NCBI GenBank assembly: GCA_020724025.1 | Contig: DYHU01000110.1 | Location: 1 to 11,114, forward strand | Direction of reading: 5' to 3' | Length of the DNA: 11,114 nt | Source: Syntrophorhabdus sp. | GTDB taxonomy: Bacteria > Desulfobacterota > BSN033 > UBA1163 | Shown: positions 1-7,052 of the stretch, piece by piece | How the letters are laid out: each line of letters starts with the position of its first letter | Numbering within the stretch: the first letter of the stretch is position 1 | Notes under the pieces: model-generated | What the model was told of the DNA's origin: nothing | What the model saw: the letters and a program-made list of their open reading frames with translations, nothing else | Database searches by the model: none | Translations under genes and position numbers: made by a program

Positions 1-1332
1 GTTATTGATGATGAGCAGCCGATTCGGGAGACCCTGGAGATGTATTTGCGGGAGAAGGGGTACGAGGTGATCATCTCGGGGGATGGAGAAGGAGGATTAG
101 ACGCGGTCCGGAGAGAGCGGCCGGATATCGTGGTGCTCGATATTCGGCTTCCTGGGATGGACGGGCTGGAGGTTCTTCGTAGGATCAAAGCAATAGACCA
201 CAATACCAGTGTGATCATGATCACGGCCTATCAGGACATGGAGACCACCATCCAGGCGATGAAGCTCGGGGCCTACGAATATATCCATAAGCCCATCGAC
301 GTGGATGAGTTTGAGATCACCATTGACAAAGTGGTCAATAACCGGAGGCTCAGCAGCCGGTTGGAAGACCTGATCATGGAGATCTCCGAAGATTATAAGG
401 TGGGCAATATCGTGGGCAAGACCAAGGTCATGCAGGAGATCTTCAAGGTCATTGGTCTGGTTTCAGAGAGCAAGACCACGGTATTGATTGAGGGAGAGAG
501 TGGTACGGGTAAAGAGCTGATTGCCAAGGCCATCCATTATAACAGTCCTTTCAGGAAGGAGCCCTTCCTTCCGATCAACTGTTCGACCCTGGTGGAGACC
601 CTCCTGGAGAGCGAGTTATTTGGACATGAAAGAGGTGCATTTACAGGAGCTACTTATCGGAAGAAGGGCAAGATCGAGATCGCCCAAAATGGGACGATCT
701 TTCTCGACGAGATTGGAGAGATCTCTCCGAGTTTGCAGGTGAAGCTTTTAAGATTCCTACAAGAGAGGGAGTTTGAAAGGGTGGGAGGGGAGGAGAGGCT
801 CAGATCGAGTGCGAGGGTCATAGCGGCCACTAATCGGGATTTATCTCGTTTGGTGGAAGAGAAGAGGTTTCGGGAAGATATCTATTTTCGGCTCAAGGTT
901 GTCGAGATTCGGGTTCCTCCTTTGCGGGAGAGGAAAGCGGACATTCCCCTTTTGGTGGAACATCTGCTGAAGAAGATCAATATGGAATTGCATAAGAAGG
1001 TGACCAAGGTTCCCGGGGAGGTGATGGAGGCTCTGGTACATTATCCATGGCCGGGAAACGTGAGGGAGTTGGAGAATCTGTTGACCAGGGCTGTGGTCCT
1101 TTCGAAGGGAGACGTATTGGTACCGGAGTATCTCCCGGATCTATTCATAAGCGGAAAGACAGAGGAGGTGACCAAAGGGATTAAGCCTCTTGTGCAGGTC
1201 GAGCTTGAACATGTGGTCAAGGTCCTGGAGTTCACCCATTGGGATAAGGGAAAGGCCTGTGAACTCCTAGGAATATCAAGACCCACCCTCAGAGAGAAAA
1301 TTAAAAAATATAACATCCAGCAATCGGGCTGA
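1..1332 (+). CDS. NtrC-family sigma-54-dependent response regulator (5' partial)
   Basis: This is a cytoplasmic two-component regulator that activates RNA polymerase carrying sigma-54. The reading frame is open from base 1 and begins VIDDE, the acidic pocket of a receiver domain, so only a few N-terminal residues are missing; the ATG at base 40 is internal. Counting codons from base 1, the receiver has its phospho-accepting Asp at about 47 (VVLDIRLPGMDG), Thr 75 and Lys 97 (HKP). The AAA+ domain follows, with Walker A GESGTGKE (about 165-172), the sigma-54 contact loop GAFTGA (about 212-217), Walker B TIFLDE (about 232-237) and an arginine-rich RFREDIYFRL segment. The C-terminus carries a Fis-type helix-turn-helix (about 418-437, LLGISRPTLREKIKKY). 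The length of about 445 residues is normal for the family. The partner histidine kinase is presumably upstream. Its position before the permease suggests local control, but I found no GG-N10-GC (-24/-12) element in the gap downstream, so its target is unknown. Confidence 0.96.
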   Translation, partial: VIDDEQPIRETLEMYLREKGYEVIISGDGEGGLDAVRRERPDIVVLDIRLPGMDGLEVLRRIKAIDHNTSVIMITAYQDMETTIQAMKLGAYEYIHKPIDVDEFEITIDKVVNNRRLSSRLEDLIMEISEDYKVGNIVGKTKVMQEIFKVIGLVSESKTTVLIEGESGTGKELIAKAIHYNSPFRKEPFLPINCSTLVETLLESELFGHERGAFTGATYRKKGKIEIAQNGTIFLDEIGEISPSLQVKLLRFLQEREFERVGGEERLRSSARVIAATNRDLSRLVEEKRFREDIYFRLKVVEIRVPPLRERKADIPLLVEHLLKKINMELHKKVTKVPGEVMEALVHYPWPGNVRELENLLTRAVVLSKGDVLVPEYLPDLFISGKTEEVTKGIKPLVQVELEHVVKVLEFTHWDKGKACELLGISRPTLREKIKKYNIQQSG

Positions 1333-1354
1333 AGGCCAAGGAGCTCCAGGCCTT
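1332..1354 (+). other. Weak hairpin after the response regulator
   Basis: AAGGCC (1332-1337) can pair with GGCCTT (1349-1354) around an 11-base loop that itself contains the palindrome GGAGCTCC. It starts on the last base of the regulator's stop codon and is followed by only three Ts. It could mark the transcript end weakly or be chance; I would not call it a terminator. Confidence 0.25.
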
Positions 1355-1424
1355 TGAGAAAGGAGGTGACTGCGAAACAGCTTTTTGAGTACTCTCAGCA
1401 ATACCAAAGAAAGGAGGATTTATT

Positions 1425-2804
1425 ATGGCTCAAGTGATAGACCAACCGGCTAAGCGTTCGATGGAAGAGATCATGGAGGATTATGCCCTCAAGAGATCAC
1501 CAAGTTTCATCAGGAGCTCCCTAGCCTCCCATTTTGCCATGTTCGGGATACCCATGTGCATGTACTACCTGGCAGTTGGGAGTCTCAGTGTCGCCCTGGC
1601 AGGTCTGTGGTTGGGTATTCTGGCCACTTTGATCGCCTATGGGGTCTTCATCATCTTCGCCTCTGTTTTCGGCTACTTCTCGTGGAAAGGAGGTTACTCT
1701 TATGATATGATCGCCCGATTCAGTTGGGGACAAACAGGCTCATTTGTTCCTTCTCTTTTAAGCATGTATCTCCTCATGTCCTTTTGGGCCATGGAGACCC
1801 ACTGGATGTCAGTGGCCATGCAAAAGGTATGGCCCATTGGCAATCTCTGGTGGTTCTATTTCATGTTGTTCCCTCTGTTTGTGGTCGTTCCCATCTTCGG
1901 GCACCGCGCCTTGGCTTATTGGAACTATATCGCAGTTCCTTTAGGGATCATCGCCACCCTTTATGTTTTGTATTATTACTACGTGATTGGCGATTTCACC
2001 GTGAGCAAAGCCCTCAGCATGTCTTCAAAGCCAATCATTCCTGGAGGATTTGGAGCTGCACTCGACTGGTCCTTGGCCGCTGTGGGGCTTTGGGCGGTCA
2101 CCGCGGGAAATTTCGGTCGGTTCTGTAATTCGAAAGGGTGGGCTATAGGCATCGGTCCTTTCCAGGGCCTTTTTGCTCATGTCGTTTTTCCCATCATGGG
2201 GATCTTCCTAGTCTGGCCGATGATTGCTGCCCTCACACCGAAGATCGGTGCCCAGGCTGCTGGGCAGACAGCCTTTCTCCCTTCGATCCCTTTTGTCATC
2301 GCCATGGGATGGCTCGGGGTGATCATCGTCCTGACATACCAGCTGAATGTACAATACATCAATGCCTATTTACCATCGGTGAACATGGCCAATTTCTTCG
2401 CAGTGGTCTTCAAATGGGAGCCAGGAAGAAAAGTGTGGGTGGTCATCGCAAATATCATCGGCCTTGCACTTTTGGCCTTTGGAATTATCGAATGGATTCT
2501 CCACTGGGCATGGACTGCCACCTTGACCTTAGGAACAGCCTGCGTCATCTCCCTTGCGGACATCTGCTATCGATGGCACAAGAAAATTCCTACAGAATAT
2601 GACGTCATCCCACCCAATATGAGGCTCTGGAACCCTATGGCTTTTCTTGTATTCGCCATCTCTCTGGTCGTAGGTATTCTCGATAAACTCTGGTGGAAGC
2701 TCTTTCCATCTCCCTCGATCATTGCCTATCCGCTGGCCTTTGTGCTCTACTGGATCATCTCTGCAAAGGGAGAAGGAAAATATCAGAAGGATATCATCGA
2801 ATAG
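1425..2804 (+). CDS. NCS1-family permease (nucleobase/hydantoin/allantoin-type transporter)
   Basis: A 459-residue integral membrane protein with about 12 hydrophobic segments, the usual size and topology of the nucleobase:cation symporter-1 family (CodB, Mhp1, allantoin and thiamine permeases). Family-like landmarks are the amphipathic N-terminus before TM1, the loop after TM2 with GGYSYDMIARFSWGQTGSF (89-107, matching the NCS1 'G..g.d...R..fG..G' pattern), NFGRF at 229-233 in TM6 (a variant of the family's D-F-S-R-F motif), and a polar TM8 with NVQYINAYLPS (308-318). The C-terminal loop ADICYRWHKKIPTEYD (378-393) is also NCS1-like. It probably imports a small cyclic nitrogen compound with a cation; the substrate cannot be assigned. 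A good GGAGG ribosome site at 1413-1417 fixes the ATG. Beside hyuAB it recalls Mhp1, the hydantoin permease. Two long ORFs inside it in another + frame are shadows. Confidence 0.85.
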   Translation: MAQVIDQPAKRSMEEIMEDYALKRSPSFIRSSLASHFAMFGIPMCMYYLAVGSLSVALAGLWLGILATLIAYGVFIIFASVFGYFSWKGGYSYDMIARFSWGQTGSFVPSLLSMYLLMSFWAMETHWMSVAMQKVWPIGNLWWFYFMLFPLFVVVPIFGHRALAYWNYIAVPLGIIATLYVLYYYYVIGDFTVSKALSMSSKPIIPGGFGAALDWSLAAVGLWAVTAGNFGRFCNSKGWAIGIGPFQGLFAHVVFPIMGIFLVWPMIAALTPKIGAQAAGQTAFLPSIPFVIAMGWLGVIIVLTYQLNVQYINAYLPSVNMANFFAVVFKWEPGRKVWVVIANIIGLALLAFGIIEWILHWAWTATLTLGTACVISLADICYRWHKKIPTEYDVIPPNMRLWNPMAFLVFAISLVVGILDKLWWKLFPSPSIIAYPLAFVLYWIISAKGEGKYQKDIIE

Positions 2805-2823
2805 GATATGACTTTGGGATAAG

Positions 2824-2854
2824 GGAGGCCTGACGATATTTGGATCAGGCCTCC
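2824..2854 (+). terminator. Strong hairpin without T-tract after the permease
   Basis: A perfect 10-bp stem, GGAGGCCTGA (2824-2833) with TCAGGCCTCC (2845-2854), closes an 11-base loop. It begins 20 bases after the permease stop. The sequence after it is ATCTTGAAAAG, so the U-run of a classical intrinsic terminator is absent. It may be a weak terminator, an RNA 3'-end stabiliser or a processing site that sets permease and reductase expression apart. Confidence 0.5.
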
Positions 2855-2919
2855 ATCTTGAAAAGTCTTGCCAAATGTTCCTCGCAAACATGGTAAAATA
2901 GAAGGGAGGTCAGCGCAGC

Positions 2920-4887
2920 ATGACACAACAATCATTTCCCAAACTGATGGAACCAGGGAAGATCGGAAATCTGGCGGTGAAGAACCGGGTGGTCTCTTCC
3001 CCGATGATCACAGGATACGCCACCCGTGACGGAATGGTTACCGACCGGTTATTAAGATTTTATGAAGAGAAGGCAAAAGGAGGAGTGGGACTGATTATTG
3101 TGGAGTACACCTACATCGACCTCAAGGCCAGTATCTCAGCCCACTGTCAATTAGGTGCTTACGACGACACCTGTATCATTGGGCTGGCACAGCTTGCAGA
3201 AGTGATGCAGCAGAAGGGTGCAAAGACTTGCGTCCAGATCGAACACTGTGGAAGACAGAAATTTATCGGGACCCATCCTATGGTGGCCCCTTCCCGCGTT
3301 CCCTGGGAGGAATTGGTGGCCATGGGAGGAGTCATCCCCACCGAATTAAGTATCGAGGAGATTCATGAGATTGTCGAGGCCTTTGGGGATGCAGCGCGCA
3401 GGGTGAAACAGGCCGGGTTTAACATGGTGGAGATTCATGGTGCTCATGGTTACCTCATCACGAATTTTCTTTCTCCTCACACCAACCGTCGGACAGACAT
3501 GTACGGAGGTAGCTTGAAAGAGAGGATGCGCTTTGGGCTTGACGTGGCTGAGAATGTGAAAAAGAAGGTGGGTCCCGATTTTCCCGTTGGAATCCGCTTA
3601 AGTGGAACGGAGTATATCGACAATGGCGTCATGATTGAAGACACGATCGCCTTTGCCAAGGAGCTTGAGAAAATCGGGATCAACGTTTTCCACATCTCTG
3701 GGGGCAATCATCACACCATGCACTGCCAGGTCGCCCCTTCAAATCAACCCTTAGCCTTTAATGTATGGGCGGCTGAGGCCGTAAAGAAGGAAGTGAGTGT
3801 GCCAGTCATTGCCTCAGGTTCGATAACGAGTCCTGACTTGGCAGAAAGCATACTGAAAGAAGGAAAGGCAGATTTCATAGGCCTTGCCCGGCCCCTTCTT
3901 GCAGATCCCCTCTTTCCAAAGAAGGCATTGGAGGGGAGGGCTGAGGAGATTCGGCCTTGCATTCGATGCAATCAAGGATGTCTAAATAAAGGGATTATGG
4001 CTGGAAAAAGCTTGATGTGTTCTGTGAACATTGCGCTGGGGAGGGAAGAACGTTTCGCTCGGCTGCAATACGAGGAGAACGATTTTGCACCCAAACCGAA
4101 GAAAGTGTGCGTTGTAGGAGGTGGGCCAGGTGGAATGGAAGCTGCCAGAATTGCTGCCTTGAGAGGGCATCAGGTCACGCTGTTTGAGAAACAGGATAGG
4201 CTGGGGGGGGCTCTCTTGGAGGCTTCTATCCCTGAATTTAAGAGCGATTTGAGACCCTTAATCGATTATCTCTCCAACCAGTTGAAGAAATTGAAGGCCA
4301 ATGTTAACCTAAAAAAGGAGATAACGGCCAGGGAAATCGTGGAGGCAAATCCAGATGCGGTGATTGTGGCCATTGGAAGCAAACCATCGATGCCAAAAGT
4401 TTCGGGTATCGAAAAAGGCCATGTGCTCAATGGCCTGGATGTACTTAGAGGCAAAGAAGTTGGAAAGAAGGTGATCATCATAGGCGGAGGGATGCTGGGA
4501 TCTGAACTGGCCTTGTTCTTAGCAGAAAAAGGGAAGGAGGTGATTCTTACTACGCGACAGAAGCAGATCGGTTACGATATGGAGATCGCCCATTTCATCG
4601 TTCTTATGGACAGGCTTGCAAAGGCCAGCGTCCAGATCCATACCCAACAACTCTTGCAAGAGGTCACTGACGGCGGCGTCATTATGCTCGACCTTGCCAG
4701 ATTGGGAGAAAAGGTGGGGTTCAACGGAGATCATGTAATCATCATGGGGGGCCTTCAGCCAGGCACGCAGCTGCATCAGGAGCTAACAGATAAGGGACTG
4801 GCTGTACACGCCATTGGAAACTGCGTTCAACCTCGTGGCATTCACGAGGCTATCTATGAGGGCCATCTCGCAGCCCTGTCGATCTAA
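2920..4887 (+). CDS. 2,4-dienoyl-CoA reductase / enoate reductase-like iron-sulfur flavoprotein
   Basis: A 655-residue cytoplasmic NAD(P)H-dependent C=C reductase of the old-yellow-enzyme group that includes FadH, clostridial enoate reductase and BaiCD/BaiH; the length fits (FadH is about 670). Residues 1-340 form the FMN-binding TIM barrel, with the family motif HGAHGYLITNFLSPHTNRR (173-191; Tyr178 is the likely proton-donor position) and GGSLKERMRF (196-205). A [4Fe-4S] site is formed by Cys347, Cys350, Cys354 and Cys367 (CxxCxxxC-x12-C). Residues 395-655 hold two Rossmann units: an FAD loop VVGGGPGG (398-405) and an NAD(P)H loop IIGGGMLGSE (520-529). The start is set by GGGAGG at 2904-2909, nine to ten bases before the ATG. 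Electrons run from NAD(P)H through FAD and the cluster to FMN. With hyuAB just downstream it may reduce an unsaturated ring or an enoyl intermediate; the true substrate is unknown. Confidence 0.93.
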   Translation: MTQQSFPKLMEPGKIGNLAVKNRVVSSPMITGYATRDGMVTDRLLRFYEEKAKGGVGLIIVEYTYIDLKASISAHCQLGAYDDTCIIGLAQLAEVMQQKGAKTCVQIEHCGRQKFIGTHPMVAPSRVPWEELVAMGGVIPTELSIEEIHEIVEAFGDAARRVKQAGFNMVEIHGAHGYLITNFLSPHTNRRTDMYGGSLKERMRFGLDVAENVKKKVGPDFPVGIRLSGTEYIDNGVMIEDTIAFAKELEKIGINVFHISGGNHHTMHCQVAPSNQPLAFNVWAAEAVKKEVSVPVIASGSITSPDLAESILKEGKADFIGLARPLLADPLFPKKALEGRAEEIRPCIRCNQGCLNKGIMAGKSLMCSVNIALGREERFARLQYEENDFAPKPKKVCVVGGGPGGMEAARIAALRGHQVTLFEKQDRLGGALLEASIPEFKSDLRPLIDYLSNQLKKLKANVNLKKEITAREIVEANPDAVIVAIGSKPSMPKVSGIEKGHVLNGLDVLRGKEVGKKVIIIGGGMLGSELALFLAEKGKEVILTTRQKQIGYDMEIAHFIVLMDRLAKASVQIHTQQLLQEVTDGGVIMLDLARLGEKVGFNGDHVIIMGGLQPGTQLHQELTDKGLAVHAIGNCVQPRGIHEAIYEGHLAALSI

Positions 4888-4970
4888 ATCTGGAGTCATT
4901 TGCCGAGAAGCATATAGAGGGCAACCAAGTTTAATGCGACATCCAAACTTCCGTAGAAGAGGAGGCAATT

Positions 4971-7037
4971 ATGAAGTATGTCGTTGGTATAGATATCGGA
5001 GGGACTTTTACTGATCTCGTCTGCATGGATCAGGAAGGGAATATGACTATTGCCAAAACACCTTCCACTCCGGCTGACCCCGCGATCGCGGTGATAGAGG
5101 GTTTGGGCAAGATAGCAAACACATTCGGGAAGAATCTCAAGGAGTTTCTCCCGGATGTGGTGCGCCTGAGCCACGGCACCACGGTAAGTACTAACACGGT
5201 CTTGACCTGGAGAGGGGCAAAGGTGGGACTCCTTTGTACCAAAGGATTCAGGGACCTCTTAGAGATACGTTTCGGTATAAGGGAGAATGTGTATGACTAT
5301 ACTGTTCCTCAGCCTAAGCCGTTAGTCCCAAGGTACTTGAGAGTACCCATTGAAGAACGATACAAATGGAATGGCGAGGAGCTTGCCACGCTCAATGAGG
5401 ATGAGGTTCGGAAGGCGTGCAATTACTTTAAGGAACAAGGAGTTGAAGCGGTAGCGGTCTGCTTTTTATGGTCATTTAAATATCCAGACCACGAAAGGCG
5501 GGCTGCCGAAATCGTTAGAAAAGAGCTTCCAGGCGTCTATGTTTGCGCTTCCGTCGATGTGCAGCCCGAAGTCCGTGAATATTGGCGTATGAGCACTTCC
5601 GTACTCAATGCTTATGTGGGGCCAGCTTTGAGCCGATATATGGTCCACTTGGTGAATGAACTGAAGAATGCGGGCTTTAAAGGGGTGATGCTCATTACGC
5701 AATCAAATGCCGGCGTCATTTCTCCGGAGGTTGCCTGTGAGCAGGCGGTGAGGACTTTGCTTTCAGGCCCAGCAAGCGGACCAGGGGCGGGGCTCTTTCT
5801 CACTAACCCCCTGAATATTAACAACCTCATCACCATTGATATGGGCGGGACCAGTTTTGATGTCTGTTTGGTCAAGGAAGGCGTGCCGATGATGGCCACC
5901 AACAGCGCGGTGGGGGGAGTCTATCATTTGAGATTACCACTGGTAGATGTAAACACCATCGGGGCTGGTGGTGGCAGTGTCGCCTGGCTTGACTCCTTTA
6001 AAGTGCTCCATGTGGGCCCCCAGAGTGCCGGTGCGGATCCCGGTCCAGCTTGTTATGGGAAAGGTTCAATGGAGCCTACGATGACCGATGCTAACCTGTT
6101 GTTGGGTTACCTCAATCCCGGCTACTTCTTAGGAGGACAGATAAAACTCAATCCAGAACTGGCCAAAAAGGTGATCAAGGAGAAGATTGCCGATCCTCTG
6201 GGCATGGACGTGGTGGAGGCTGCCAGATCAATAAAGGCAATTTTGGACCATTCAATGGTCGATGGGATCTCAACAGTTTCTGTCCGCCGGGGGGAAGACC
6301 CCAGGAGGTACATTTTAGTGGTCGCCGGTGGAGCCGGACCGGTACATGCGGCCAGCTTAGCCAAGGAGCTGGGGATCAGGCACTTGATTATTCCCAGGTG
6401 GTCTTCCATTTTCTGCGCCCTCGGTGGTACCATTGCCGACATCAGACACGACTATGTCACTTCCATCATCTCCCTGACCAGCGCGGCAGACCCGACCACA
6501 GTAAAGGAGACTTACGCAGCTATGAAGAAAGGGGGAAATGAAACCTTGGAGATAGAGGCCATTAGGGTCGAGGACAGGTACTTCAAGGGAAGTCTCGATA
6601 TGAGGTATGAAGCCCAATATCATGAGATTGAGATCCCTGTAGACGAAAAAGAGTTAACGAAAGAGGGAATAGTGCGGATCGTCGACAGGTTCCATCAAAG
6701 GCATGACGAGTTATATGGTTACAGGGATGTGACGGATACGGAGATGATCAACTTGAGGCTGACCGCCTGTGCCAAGGTGGTGGCACCTCTTCGAAAGGCA
6801 GAGCCTGCCATAACCAGAGACGAAAGTAAATATTTAAAGATGAAAAGAGACGTCTACTTTGAAGAAGAAAGGGGGTTCGTCTCCACGACCGTCTACGATG
6901 GAGATGCCATGGAAGTTGGCAGTCTGGTTTATGGTCCAGCGGTGATTGAGCAAAAAAATACCACAATAGTCGTCCCACCTGGAGCGAAGTTAGAAGTTAA
7001 TCCATATGGAGACTATATGATGGAGTTACCGGAATAA
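4971..7037 (+). CDS. Hydantoinase/oxoprolinase subunit A family protein (HyuA-like, ATP-binding)
   Basis: A 688-residue protein, the usual size for HyuA (N-methylhydantoinase/5-oxoprolinase A; acetone carboxylase beta-like). These are cytoplasmic ASKHA-fold ATPases that phosphorylate the substrate for ring hydrolysis or carboxylation by the B partner. The N-terminal domain has the phosphate-1 loop DIGGTFTDLV (8-17) and the hallmark HGTTVSTN (68-75). The central domain has LLSGPASGPGAG (263-274), a second phosphate loop IDMGGTSFDV (289-298), the glycine-rich GAGGGSVAW (331-339) and GADPGPACYG (354-363), and the adenosine-site VAGGAGPVHA (451-460). About 510-680 is the C-terminal domain, with YGPAVIE at 654-660. 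GAGGAGG at 4957-4965 precedes the ATG. The stop lies 15 bases before hyuB, so the two are surely co-translated partners. Family members act on hydantoins, 5-oxoproline, acetone or acetophenone; sequence alone does not choose between them. Confidence 0.93.
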   Translation: MKYVVGIDIGGTFTDLVCMDQEGNMTIAKTPSTPADPAIAVIEGLGKIANTFGKNLKEFLPDVVRLSHGTTVSTNTVLTWRGAKVGLLCTKGFRDLLEIRFGIRENVYDYTVPQPKPLVPRYLRVPIEERYKWNGEELATLNEDEVRKACNYFKEQGVEAVAVCFLWSFKYPDHERRAAEIVRKELPGVYVCASVDVQPEVREYWRMSTSVLNAYVGPALSRYMVHLVNELKNAGFKGVMLITQSNAGVISPEVACEQAVRTLLSGPASGPGAGLFLTNPLNINNLITIDMGGTSFDVCLVKEGVPMMATNSAVGGVYHLRLPLVDVNTIGAGGGSVAWLDSFKVLHVGPQSAGADPGPACYGKGSMEPTMTDANLLLGYLNPGYFLGGQIKLNPELAKKVIKEKIADPLGMDVVEAARSIKAILDHSMVDGISTVSVRRGEDPRRYILVVAGGAGPVHAASLAKELGIRHLIIPRWSSIFCALGGTIADIRHDYVTSIISLTSAADPTTVKETYAAMKKGGNETLEIEAIRVEDRYFKGSLDMRYEAQYHEIEIPVDEKELTKEGIVRIVDRFHQRHDELYGYRDVTDTEMINLRLTACAKVVAPLRKAEPAITRDESKYLKMKRDVYFEEERGFVSTTVYDGDAMEVGSLVYGPAVIEQKNTTIVVPPGAKLEVNPYGDYMMELPE

Positions 7038-7052
7038 ACAGAGGAGGAAAAA

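Noticed and set aside
1724..2602. Two fairly long + strand ORFs (1724-2128 and 2138-2602) inside the permease
   Set aside because: They lie in another frame of a clear membrane protein, lack family-like sequence, and are low-complexity shadows rich in H, R and C.
2868..2899. Possible sigma-70 promoter: TTGCCA and extended -10 TGGTAAAAT before the reductase
   Set aside because: The spacer is about 20 bases, and a start 6-7 bases past the -10 would fall inside the ribosome site at 2904-2909 and leave no usable leader.
4927..4950. Inverted repeat AAGTTT/AAACTT before hyuA
   Set aside because: A six-base AT-rich stem with a 12-base loop is weak, and nothing else marks it as an operator or terminator.
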